A stretch of DNA of 24,930 bases from JBFGWM01 sp041588495 (GTDB lineage: Bacteria; Pseudomonadota; Gammaproteobacteria; Pseudomonadales; JBFGWM01). Below the pieces are notes generated by a model. That model saw nothing but the letters and a program-made list of their open reading frames with translations. It made no database searches and was not told where the DNA came from. Where the stretch lies: the NCBI GenBank assembly GCA_041588495.1, contig JBFGWM010000010.1:1-24930 (forward strand), read 5' to 3'. Positions within the stretch are counted from its first letter, which is position 1; each line of letters opens with the position of its first letter. Shown piece by piece: positions 1-6,837 of the stretch. The translations under genes and the position numbers were made by a program.

Positions 1-929
1 CCGGCCCCGCCGCGATGTTCGACCTCATCGACGCCGAGAACATCCGTGTGTTCGGCACCAGCGCCAAGTTCATCGCCGCCGCCGAGAAGGCGGGACTGGT
101 ACCGCGCGAAACCCACAACCTCGGGGCGTTGCGAACGATCCTTTCCACCGGCTCCCCGCTGGTGCCGGAAAACTTCGATTACGTGTACCGGCACATCCAC
201 CCGGACGTATGCCTGTCCTCGATCTCCGGCGGCACCGACATCATCTCGTGCTTCGCCCTCGGCAACCCCGCCCTGCCGGTATGGCGCGGCGAATTGCAGT
301 GCCGGGGCCTGGGCATGGCGGTGGATGTCTACAACGAGGACGGCCGGCCGGTGACCGGGCAGAAAGGCGAACTGGTGTGCACGCGTCCGTTTCCGAGCAT
401 GCCGGTGGGCTTCTGGAACGATCCCGACGGGAGCCGGTTCCGCGCGGCTTACTTCGAGCGGTTCCCGGGCGTGTGGGCCCACGGCGACTACGCCGAACTC
501 ACCGCCCACGGCGGCCTGGTGATCCATGGCCGCTCCGATGCGGTGCTCAATCCCGGCGGGGTACGCATCGGCACCGCGGAGATCTACCGCCAGGTGGAGA
601 AGGTCGACGCGGTGCTGGAAAGTCTGGTGATCGGCCAGCGCTGGGACGACGACGTGCGCGTGGTGCTGTTCGTGCGCCTGCGCGAGGGCCTAAAACTGGA
701 CGACATCCTGTGCGAGCGCATCCGCGCCGAGATCCGCGCCAACGCGACCCCGCGCCATGTCCCCGCAAAAATTCTGCAGGTGACCGACATCCCGCGCACC
801 ATCAGCGGCAAGATCGTCGAACTGGCGGTGCGTAACGTGGTGCACGGCGAAGCGGTGAAGAACACCGACGCCCTCGCCAACCCCGAGGCCCTGGAGCAGT
901 TTCGTGACCGCCCGGAACTCCGGGACTGA
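1..929 (+). CDS. acetoacetyl-CoA synthetase (acetoacetate-CoA ligase), 5' end outside window
   Basis: This is the C-terminal part of an adenylate-forming enzyme that activates acetoacetate to acetoacetyl-CoA using ATP and CoA, in ketone body or polyhydroxyalkanoate metabolism. The frame is already open at base 3, and about 308 residues are present of the roughly 650 usual for the family, so the true start lies upstream and the ATG at 15 is internal. Diagnostic stretches are FGTSAKFI, LSTGSPL, SISGGTDI, the GELQCRGLGM block, HGRSDAVLNPGGVRIGTAE (the hinge region with the conserved Asp) and PRTISGKIVE, which carries the catalytic C-terminal Lys. FGTSAK and GELQ.RGLGM distinguish this group from ordinary acetyl-CoA synthetases. 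The stop overlaps the next gene by 26 bases, suggesting co-transcription. Family assignment is strong; substrate is inferred from the family. Confidence 0.93.
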   Translation, partial: GPAAMFDLIDAENIRVFGTSAKFIAAAEKAGLVPRETHNLGALRTILSTGSPLVPENFDYVYRHIHPDVCLSSISGGTDIISCFALGNPALPVWRGELQCRGLGMAVDVYNEDGRPVTGQKGELVCTRPFPSMPVGFWNDPDGSRFRAAYFERFPGVWAHGDYAELTAHGGLVIHGRSDAVLNPGGVRIGTAEIYRQVEKVDAVLESLVIGQRWDDDVRVVLFVRLREGLKLDDILCERIRAEIRANATPRHVPAKILQVTDIPRTISGKIVELAVRNVVHGEAVKNTDALANPEALEQFRDRPELRD

Positions 930-1374
930 GCCGCCGGAAATCCAGCCGGCCGATCCGGCCGCGCGGCGCAGGGCGATCCTGCTGCTACTCGCGGGCGCGG
1001 TGATCGGCGCCTGTGCGCTGTGGTCCGTGCAACGCTACCTGCCGGGGGAACTTGCCGCGACCGACCCGGAGTTGTACCGGGAACGGCTCTACCGCGCCGT
1101 CTACGCGCTGGCCATGCTGAGCTTCGCGGGACTGCTTGCGGCGGGCGGCGGCCTGGTGCTCCTCGGCCGACGCATCCTCGACGCCGACCGCTTCCCGCCA
1201 CCCGGCTCCCCCCTGGTGCGTCCCACGCGGGTACACCACGGCGTGCGCGCCCGGCTGATCGGCCGTTGCGTGATTCTCGGTGGATCCCTGCTACTGCTCG
1301 GCGCGCTTCTGGCGCCGATGCTGTTGCTGGAACTGGGCGGCGCCCTGCTGGCGACGGCGGGCGCGCGGGGCTAG
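904..1374 (+). CDS. small integral membrane protein of unknown function
   Basis: This 156-residue protein starts at a GTG inside the 3' end of the acyl-CoA ligase gene and is probably translationally coupled to it. It has hydrophobic segments at about residues 23-43 (ILLLLAGAVIGACAL), 66-88 (VYALAMLSFAGLLAAGGGLVLL) and 122-152 (a long Leu-rich stretch), so three helices are likely. The segments are separated by Arg-rich linkers, including PTRVHHGVRARLIGR. I do not recognise a family. Its stop shares bases with the stop of the gene on the other strand. An upstream ligase and a small membrane partner do not allow a function to be assigned. Confidence 0.7.
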   Translation: MTARNSGTEPPEIQPADPAARRRAILLLLAGAVIGACALWSVQRYLPGELAATDPELYRERLYRAVYALAMLSFAGLLAAGGGLVLLGRRILDADRFPPPGSPLVRPTRVHHGVRARLIGRCVILGGSLLLLGALLAPMLLLELGGALLATAGARG

Positions 1375-1706
1375 TCGGAAGGACCGCGGTCGGCGCGCCG
1401 CGAATCCTCGCTGTCGTCGAGGTCACCCGGTTCACTGTCAGCATCCGCGACCCCCGCCTCGCCGCGGTCCCTGCGCCGTTTCAGCTTGCCGGCCGCCTGT
1501 TTCGATTTCTCGCGGAAGGTTTCCAGCCAGCGGCGGGCAAACTCGAACTCGACCCCGAGAATCGCCAGCCCGAGCAGCATCACCAGGGCGCCGGGACCCG
1601 GGGTGAACACCAGGGCCAGGCCGATCAGCAGGATCGTGAAGCCGATGACGCCGACGACGATGCGTTTCGCGACGCGGTAGGTGACGTTGACCGATTCGCG
1701 GATCAT
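1371..1706 (-). CDS. PGPGW-type putative transmembrane protein
   Basis: This 111-residue protein has a hydrophobic N-terminal half with two helices (about residues 14-33 and 37-52). They flank the signature FTPGPGALVMLLGLAILGVE, which matches the PGPGW family of putative transmembrane proteins. The usual W of the signature is A here. The C-terminal half (from about residue 60) is highly charged: first basic (KSKQAAGKLKRRRDR), then acidic (DADSEPGDLDDSEDS), and is probably a disordered cytoplasmic tail. Family function is unknown. It lies 54 bases downstream of two hydrolase genes on the same strand, with a hairpin between. Its stop overlaps the convergent membrane-protein gene by 4 bases. Confidence 0.8.
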   Translation of the reverse strand: MIRESVNVTYRVAKRIVVGVIGFTILLIGLALVFTPGPGALVMLLGLAILGVEFEFARRWLETFREKSKQAAGKLKRRRDRGEAGVADADSEPGDLDDSEDSRRADRGPSD

Positions 1707-1738
1707 GAAATATCAGCCGGTGAACGGGAACGGGATTC

Positions 1739-1756
1739 TACCGCTTTCGGGCGGTA
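1739..1756 (-). terminator. hairpin between hydrolase gene and PGPGW gene
   Basis: TACCGC and GCGGTA form a perfect 6-bp stem around a 6-base loop, just after the stop of the upstream hydrolase gene on the minus strand. No T tract follows, so it is at best a weak terminator or an mRNA-stabilising stem that lowers expression of the downstream gene. Confidence 0.3.
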
Positions 1757-1760
1757 TCGA

Positions 1761-2627
1761 TCACCCGTCCCGGGCCAGCAGGGCCTCCAGGTAATCGTCC
1801 GGCGAGTCCAGTTGCAGGAAATGCCCGGCGTCAGGCAGTTGCCGGACCGTGGCGCCGGGCACCAGTTCGGTCAGGCGTCTCCCGGGGCCGTCCCAGGGCT
1901 GGTTGGGATCGCGCATGCCCCACACGAGGTGCACGGGCATGCTCAGCTCGCGCAGGTGCGGCGCGATGCGCACGGTCTGCTGCGGATCGAGGGCTGCGAG
2001 GTGACGCTGGAACTCCAGCCGCCCCCGCGGATCACTGATCTTGGTGTCCCAGAACACGCGGCGCACGGTTTCCGGATCCAGGCACCCGGGCCGCGCCACC
2101 GAGCGCTTCAGTTCGTGGTTCGCATAGGGGTTGGGAAACAGCCCGGCGGCCGCCATCGGCCGGAACAGGCCCATGCGGGCCATGGCGATGGTGAGGCGGA
2201 TCGCCGGGATCGGCCACGAGTCGTCGACAATGCAGTTGCTCAGGCTCAGGCGGTTGAACTGCGCCGGACGCCGCGTCGCCATCACCTGGGCAACACCGCC
2301 GCCGATATCGTGTGCCACCAGCCACGCCGGACCGCAGTCCATTTGATCCAGCCAGTTGCCGAGCAGAGCCGCCGCGCCGTCGAGGGAACGGTCCCCGGGC
2401 TCAGGCACGCGGGTCGCACCGTAGCCGGGCAGGTCGGGCGCCAGGCAGCGGAAACCGTGTCCCGCGAGACGCTCCATAACGTCCCGCCACAGTTCCGCGC
2501 CGGCGGGAATGCCGTGCAGCAGGACCAGGGGCTCGGCGTCCGCCGCGCCTGCGGCGAGCCAGGACACCTCGGCGTCCCCCACCGTCATGCGGAGGCGCTC
2601 CACCGTGGCGCCCCCGGCGGCGCTCAC
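1761..2627 (-). CDS. alpha/beta hydrolase with Asp nucleophile (epoxide hydrolase / dehalogenase superfamily)
   Basis: This 288-residue protein has a full alpha/beta-hydrolase fold. The oxyanion motif is LLHGIPAG (residues 37-44), the nucleophile elbow is AHDIGGG with Asp107, the probable acid lies in WGMRDPNQPWD near residue 238, and the catalytic His is in DAGHFLQLDSP (His269). Asp at the elbow places it with epoxide hydrolases, haloalkane or fluoroacetate dehalogenases rather than Ser esterases. The halide-holding Trp next to the nucleophile is Ile here (HDIGG), so dehalogenation is doubtful and the substrate is unknown. The start is a GTG that overlaps the TGA of the upstream gene (GTGA), implying translational coupling to the dehalogenase-like partner. 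Confidence 0.85.
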   Translation of the reverse strand: MSAAGGATVERLRMTVGDAEVSWLAAGAADAEPLVLLHGIPAGAELWRDVMERLAGHGFRCLAPDLPGYGATRVPEPGDRSLDGAAALLGNWLDQMDCGPAWLVAHDIGGGVAQVMATRRPAQFNRLSLSNCIVDDSWPIPAIRLTIAMARMGLFRPMAAAGLFPNPYANHELKRSVARPGCLDPETVRRVFWDTKISDPRGRLEFQRHLAALDPQQTVRIAPHLRELSMPVHLVWGMRDPNQPWDGPGRRLTELVPGATVRQLPDAGHFLQLDSPDDYLEALLARDG

Positions 2628-3496
2628 AGCCGTTCCAGGAGGCGCTTGACGCCGGCCGCGACCTCGCCGGGCGAATCCTCCTGCAGGTAGTGACTGGCTT
2701 CCGCGATGCGGCTGACCTGCCCGTGGGGGAAATGGCGGCGCCAGTGGTCAAGGTCCTCGCGACCGAATGCAGGGTCCCGCGTGGCCCACACGATTTCCAC
2801 CGGCTTGTCGCGCAGGCGGTAGAGGCGGTTCTCGATAGCGGCCAGCCAGGTCACCGAGTTGCGGATCGCCCACGGGAACACGTAGGTCCCCATGCGCGAC
2901 TTCTCGTCGGGGAACGGGTCCGTATAGGCGCGCAGGATCTCCGGGGTCTTGCGGTCCTTTCGATAGATACCGCTGGGCAGGATCTTGCGTGCGAAGAAGT
3001 TCCTTTTCAGGTGCAGGTTACGCGACAGCGGTCCGCCGACCAGCCAGGAAAAGATGCGCCCTTTCAGCGGCGCGGGCCACGCCCAGGTGTTGCAGATCTG
3101 CAGCCCGACGATGCGTTCGGGGTGTTCCACGGCAATCGACATTCCGATCGGCCCGCCCCAGTCCTGCACCACCAGCACAAATTCCTTCAGCTGCAGGTGT
3201 TCGATCAACGCGAATACCCAGTCGGCGTGCTCCTGGGGCGTGTATCCGTAACCCGGCGGGTGATCGGAGAATCCGAAACCGGGGTAATCCGGAGCGATGC
3301 AGCGGCAGGTACCGGCCAGTTCGCGGATCACGTCCCGGTACAGGAATGACCACGTCGGGTTGCCGTGCAGCATGAGCACCGCGGTGCCCTCGCCCTCGTC
3401 GACGTAGTGCATGGCGCAACCGTCGCGCTCGAACCAGTGGGATTCGAACGGGTAGAGATCGGCACTCACCTCGAAGGGGCGTTTGTGCGCTGCCAT
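2624..3496 (-). CDS. haloalkane dehalogenase-like alpha/beta hydrolase
   Basis: This 290-residue protein has the features of haloalkane dehalogenases, which replace a carbon-bound halogen with hydroxyl. HGNPTW (residues 44-49) supplies the oxyanion region and a candidate halide-binding Asn46. VVQDWGGPIG contains nucleophile Asp112 followed by the halide-binding Trp113. WATRDPAF contains a probable acid Asp241, and EASHYLQEDSP carries catalytic His269. An acid after the late beta strand with HGNPTW is compatible with more than one dehalogenase subfamily, which I cannot separate by eye. OleB of olefin synthesis belongs to the same superfamily, but no oleA, oleC or oleD is present nearby. The ATG start has a GGAG ribosome site 8 bases upstream. 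It is the first gene of a run continuing to 1371. Confidence 0.85.
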   Translation of the reverse strand: MAAHKRPFEVSADLYPFESHWFERDGCAMHYVDEGEGTAVLMLHGNPTWSFLYRDVIRELAGTCRCIAPDYPGFGFSDHPPGYGYTPQEHADWVFALIEHLQLKEFVLVVQDWGGPIGMSIAVEHPERIVGLQICNTWAWPAPLKGRIFSWLVGGPLSRNLHLKRNFFARKILPSGIYRKDRKTPEILRAYTDPFPDEKSRMGTYVFPWAIRNSVTWLAAIENRLYRLRDKPVEIVWATRDPAFGREDLDHWRRHFPHGQVSRIAEASHYLQEDSPGEVAAGVKRLLERL

Positions 3497-3589
3497 GCAG
3501 GGCTCTCCAGGAGCGAATGGAACCCGCTAAAGATCGCACATTTTGTCCGATCCTGCCCGCCGCACGGACGGACCGCCGGGGCGTGGCCT

Positions 3590-3617
3590 TTGCCCGGCGC
3601 GCGGCGTCATCTAAGCT
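3590..3617 (+). promoter_or_regulatory. weak candidate promoter for the lipoprotein gene
   Basis: TTGCCC (3590-3595) and CTAAGCT (3611-3617, hexamer TAAGCT) are separated by 16 bases, about 30 bases before the ribosome site GGTGAG of the lipoprotein gene. Both hexamers match the housekeeping consensus at about four of six positions, and the CTAAGCT form is also tolerated by RpoS. This is inferred from spacing only. Confidence 0.25.
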
Positions 3618-3647
3618 GATTAATAAACGACCAATCCGGTGAGGCCC

Positions 3648-4751
3648 ATGCTGCAGACACGAATCACGCGCCTCGCCCTGTGCCTCGCGGTGGCCGGCCT
3701 CTCCGCCTGCGCCACCATCGGCCCGCGCATCCTCGAGGGCGAGCGCATCGACTACAACATCGCGATCCAGCGCAGCAATGACGAGCAGCTCCTGCTCAAC
3801 CTGGTGCGTCTCAAGTACCGCGGCAGTCCGTACTTCCTCGAGGTGAACAGCGTCTCATCGCAGATCACCTTTCAGCGCACCCTCTCCGCCTCCGGCGTCC
3901 TGACCCAGTTCATCGGCGGCGGTACCGACAGCAAGGTCGCCAGCGGCTCGGCCACCGGCGTGTTCGCCGAGCGCCCCACGGTTTCCTACTCGCCCCTGCG
4001 TGGCGACGACTACATCCGCCGCCTGCTGTCGCCGATCGGCACCGACCGCATCCTGCTCCTCAATCGCTCGGGATGGGACATGGACCAGGTGTTCCGCCTC
4101 ACCGTGCAGAGTGTCAACGGGGTGAAGAACGCGCCCAGCGCGTCCGGGCCGACACCGGCGACGGTACCGGAGTACGGGTCCTTCGCCGCCGCCTCGCAGC
4201 TGTTGCCCGAACTGCTGCGCCAGGACGCGGTGCGCCTGTCGTACCAGAAATCCCGGCAGGGTCCGCAACTGCTGATGTCCATCACCGCCCACGGCCGCAA
4301 GCTGCCCGCGACCCGCCGCTTCATGGACCTGCTGCGACTCGACGACGGTCTGGACCGGTATTTTCTCAGCCCGGCCACCGAGCCGCCGGGAAAGGCCGAC
4401 TACATCAACCTGCAAACACGATCCCTGATGGGGATGATGTTCTACCTTTCCCAGGGCATCCATGTCCCCGCGGACCACATCAGCAAGGGCAAGGTGACCA
4501 TCACCCGCAACGGGGACGGCGACGTCTTCGACTGGAACCAGGTCACCGGCGACCTGTTTCGCGTGCGCTCCGCGCGACAGCGCCCGGCGGAGGCCGCGGT
4601 GGCGATCTCCTATCGCGGCTACTGGTTCTACATCGATGACTCCGACCTGCAGTCGAAGTCGACCTTTGCCCTGCTCGCCCAGATCACCACCCTGCAGGCC
4701 GGCAAGGCCAAGGACACCGGCCCGGTGCTGACCCTGCCCATCGGCGGCTGA
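3648..4751 (+). CDS. putative outer-membrane or periplasmic lipoprotein, family not recognised
   Basis: This 367-residue protein has a lipoprotein signal peptide, a hydrophobic stretch ending in the lipobox AGLSAC with Cys21 as the lipidated residue. I prefer the ATG at 3648 because GGTGAG sits 5 bases upstream; an in-frame GTG at 3639 would overlap that site. The mature part begins IDYNIAIQRSNDEQLLLN, followed by LVRLKYRGSPYFLEV, which I recall as a recurrent motif of uncharacterised proteobacterial proteins. Later come SYSPLRGDDYIRRLLSPI and near the C-terminus AISYRGYWFYIDDSDLQSK. No catalytic motif is visible. The downstream gene at 4806 is on the same strand 54 bases away. Export and lipidation are well supported; function is unknown. 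Confidence 0.82.
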   Translation: MLQTRITRLALCLAVAGLSACATIGPRILEGERIDYNIAIQRSNDEQLLLNLVRLKYRGSPYFLEVNSVSSQITFQRTLSASGVLTQFIGGGTDSKVASGSATGVFAERPTVSYSPLRGDDYIRRLLSPIGTDRILLLNRSGWDMDQVFRLTVQSVNGVKNAPSASGPTPATVPEYGSFAAASQLLPELLRQDAVRLSYQKSRQGPQLLMSITAHGRKLPATRRFMDLLRLDDGLDRYFLSPATEPPGKADYINLQTRSLMGMMFYLSQGIHVPADHISKGKVTITRNGDGDVFDWNQVTGDLFRVRSARQRPAEAAVAISYRGYWFYIDDSDLQSKSTFALLAQITTLQAGKAKDTGPVLTLPIGG

Positions 4752-4805
4752 GCAAGTGCGCTGGTCTATGCTTCGGGAAAGACCAACAGCGAGGCGCCGG
4801 GACGC

Positions 4806-5318
4806 GTGGAAGAATACCTGCTGCACTGGTGGAACGGGGAACTCGGGCTGCATTACCAGCCCTGGGGTTACACCATGGGGCAGATCAACAAGTCCATCCA
4901 GATCGCCCAGTACTTCACCGGTCTCCTGACCATTTTCGAACTGGTGCGTATCAGCGACGTCACCGGCAAGCTGCGCGTCATCTCCAGCATCCCCGTGTAC
5001 GGTTTCCGCTTCATGTCGGTGCTGCTCAACTCCCCCAACCTGCTGCTGCGCCTGGTGGTCGGCACCTACGTCAGCCTGCGCGGCCGCCAGCCCATGGACG
5101 AGACCCTGCGCTCGGCGCTCGCCGAACACCTGTGGACCGCGAAAACCGAGGCCGAGGAAGCCGCGGACCAGTTCCATCACAAGCTGGCCGAACACCCGGC
5201 GGAACGCTTCATCAACTACCTGGAACGCCACCTGTTCTCGGAAAAGGCCATGCGTTTCCTCACCTTCAGCGCGTTTGCCCTGCTGTCTCTTGCCGAGATG
5301 CTCACCAGTCCCAGCTGA
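4806..5318 (+). CDS. hypothetical protein with amphipathic/membrane segments
   Basis: This 170-residue protein starts at a GTG with a GAGG-like ribosome site about 11 bases upstream. It is Trp- and Tyr-rich at the N-terminus (EEYLLHWWNGELGLHYQPW). A hydrophobic region follows at about 31-50 (IQIAQYFTGLLTIFELVRI), then another around 58-88 (VYGFRFMSVLLNSPNLLLRL), and a C-terminal segment FLTFSAFALLSLAEML. A helical charged stretch (TAKTEAEEAADQFHHKLAEH) lies between. I recognise no domain. It follows the lipoprotein gene and probably belongs to the same transcript, so a cell-envelope role is possible but unproven. Confidence 0.65.
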   Translation: MEEYLLHWWNGELGLHYQPWGYTMGQINKSIQIAQYFTGLLTIFELVRISDVTGKLRVISSIPVYGFRFMSVLLNSPNLLLRLVVGTYVSLRGRQPMDETLRSALAEHLWTAKTEAEEAADQFHHKLAEHPAERFINYLERHLFSEKAMRFLTFSAFALLSLAEMLTSPS

Positions 5319-5338
5319 CACCACCGCGCCCGCCCCGA

Positions 5339-5358
5339 ACCCGGCACGCCCGCCGGGT
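5339..5358 (+). terminator. hairpin between unknown gene and pqaA-like gene
   Basis: ACCCGGC pairs with GCCGGGT (7-bp stem, 6-base loop) in the 96-base gap after the stop at 5318. No T run follows. It may be a weak terminator or an RNA-protecting stem. Confidence 0.3.
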
Positions 5359-5414
5359 GTCTAAGCCGAAAGGTTTCGCTGATCGCGGGACAGACCGGTC
5401 CCGCGGGGGGTTGC

Positions 5415-6773
5415 ATGCGCCTGTTGTTGTGGACGCTGTTGCTGCTGGCGCCGGCCCTGGGCGGCGCCAGCACGGCAGGCGCGCCCGCGGATGCCCTCGA
5501 CCGCTTTCTCGCCCAGCCCGATGCCTCCTTCGCCTGGCAGGTGCGGACCGAGAGCCGCTACCGCAACGCGTATTACGCGGAGCTGCGCCTGGTGTCCCAG
5601 ACCTGGAAGGGCACCGAGTGGAAGCACCGCCTCCACGTGCTGGTGCCGCGAAAGGTCGACGCCGAGTCGGGACAGGCGCTGCTGCTGGTCTGGGGCGGCC
5701 GCTGGAAACCGCATTACGACGATCCCCCGGGTCGCGCACAGCTGCCCAAGCGCACGGACCTTTTTGCCGGGATCGCCGAACAGCTGCGCACCCCTGTCGC
5801 GGTGCTTGCCCAGGTCCCCTTCCAGCCGCTGTTCGGCGGCCTGCGCGAGGATGCGCTGATCGCGTACAGTTTCGGGCGTTACATCGAGAGCGGCGATGAC
5901 AGCTGGCCGCTGCTCCTGCCCATGGTGCGCAGCGCGATCCGCGGCATGGACGCGGTGAGCGAGTACCTCGCCGAACGCCACGCCCTGGACATCCGCCATT
6001 TCACCCTGGCCGGCGCCTCCAAGCGCGGCTGGACCACCTGGCTCACGGCGGCGTCCGACCCGCGGGTCACCGCCATGGCGCCCATGGTCATCGACATGCT
6101 CAACATGCCGGCCCACCTGCAGCACCAGGTCGACACCTGGGGAGACCTCTCGGAGCAGATCCGCGACTACACCGACGCCGGCCTGCACGACATCCTGTCC
6201 TCGCAGGCGGGCGGCAGGCTGCGCAGAATCATCGATCCCTACCACTACCTTTCGCGGATCGGGCAGCCGAAGCTCCTGGTCATCGGCACCAACGACCGCT
6301 ACTGGCCGCTCGACGCCCTGCGCCTGTACTGGGACCGCCTGCAGGGCGAAAGCCACGTGCTCTACGTGCCCAACAACGGGCATTCGGTGAAAGACACCCT
6401 GCGCGTCGTCGGCAGCCTCAACGCCCTGCATCAGCACGCCACCGGCCGCCACCGCATGCCACGCCTGGAATGGACCTACACGGAGAGCGCGGACGCACTG
6501 GAACTGGCAGTGCGCTCCGATCCCGCGCCGGCCCGGGTGCGCGCCTGGCAGGCCCACGCGGAAACCCTCGACTTCCGCTCCGCGGAATGGACGGCCAGCG
6601 ACGCCGTCGAGGACGACGGGACCTGGCGTCACCGCATCGAACTTCCCGCCGCCGGACACACCGCGCTGTTCGGCGAGGCGGTCTACGAAAACCTGCCCCT
6701 GCCCTACTCGCTGTCCACCCTGGTACGCATCGCGCCCGGCGGGCTCGACTCGGGACCGGGCACGGGACGCTGA
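5415..6773 (+). CDS. PhoPQ-activated pathogenicity-related (PqaA-type) exported protein
   Basis: This 452-residue protein has a cleavable signal peptide (MRLLLWTLLLLAPALGGAS, cut near residue 17-23). It then follows the PhoPQ-related family: HRLHVLVPRKVD, LLLVWGGRWKP, LAGASKRGWTTWLTAASDPR with a possible nucleophile Ser202, MAPMVIDMLNMPAHLQHQ, KLLVIGTNDRYWPLDAL with a candidate acidic residue, and VPNNGHSVKDT with a candidate His. The pattern is that of an alpha/beta-hydrolase fold, although activity in the family is poorly defined. Salmonella PqaA is PhoP-regulated and linked to antimicrobial peptide resistance. Nothing here shows PhoP control. It stands alone between the lipoprotein pair and mfd. 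Confidence 0.85.
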   Translation: MRLLLWTLLLLAPALGGASTAGAPADALDRFLAQPDASFAWQVRTESRYRNAYYAELRLVSQTWKGTEWKHRLHVLVPRKVDAESGQALLLVWGGRWKPHYDDPPGRAQLPKRTDLFAGIAEQLRTPVAVLAQVPFQPLFGGLREDALIAYSFGRYIESGDDSWPLLLPMVRSAIRGMDAVSEYLAERHALDIRHFTLAGASKRGWTTWLTAASDPRVTAMAPMVIDMLNMPAHLQHQVDTWGDLSEQIRDYTDAGLHDILSSQAGGRLRRIIDPYHYLSRIGQPKLLVIGTNDRYWPLDALRLYWDRLQGESHVLYVPNNGHSVKDTLRVVGSLNALHQHATGRHRMPRLEWTYTESADALELAVRSDPAPARVRAWQAHAETLDFRSAEWTASDAVEDDGTWRHRIELPAAGHTALFGEAVYENLPLPYSLSTLVRIAPGGLDSGPGTGR

Positions 6774-6811
6774 ACCGTGGGGGCCGGTTCCTGCGCGGCG
6801 CACGCCCGTTG

Positions 6812-6817
6812 TACAAT
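6812..6817 (+). promoter_or_regulatory. candidate -10 element upstream of mfd
   Basis: TACAAT lies in the 64-base gap between the pqaA-like gene and mfd, 20 bases before the first ATG. It matches the housekeeping -10 at five of six positions. The only -35-like sequence at proper distance (TTCCTG, 6788-6793) is weak. If used, the 5' leader of mfd would be very short. Confidence 0.4.
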
Positions 6818-6837
6818 ACGCGCCCCGTAAGCCCCGA

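Noticed and set aside
1020..2690. Plus-strand open frame of about 550 codons across the hydrolase region
   Set aside because: It runs antisense to a PGPGW protein and a clear alpha/beta hydrolase, and overlaps the small membrane gene in another frame.
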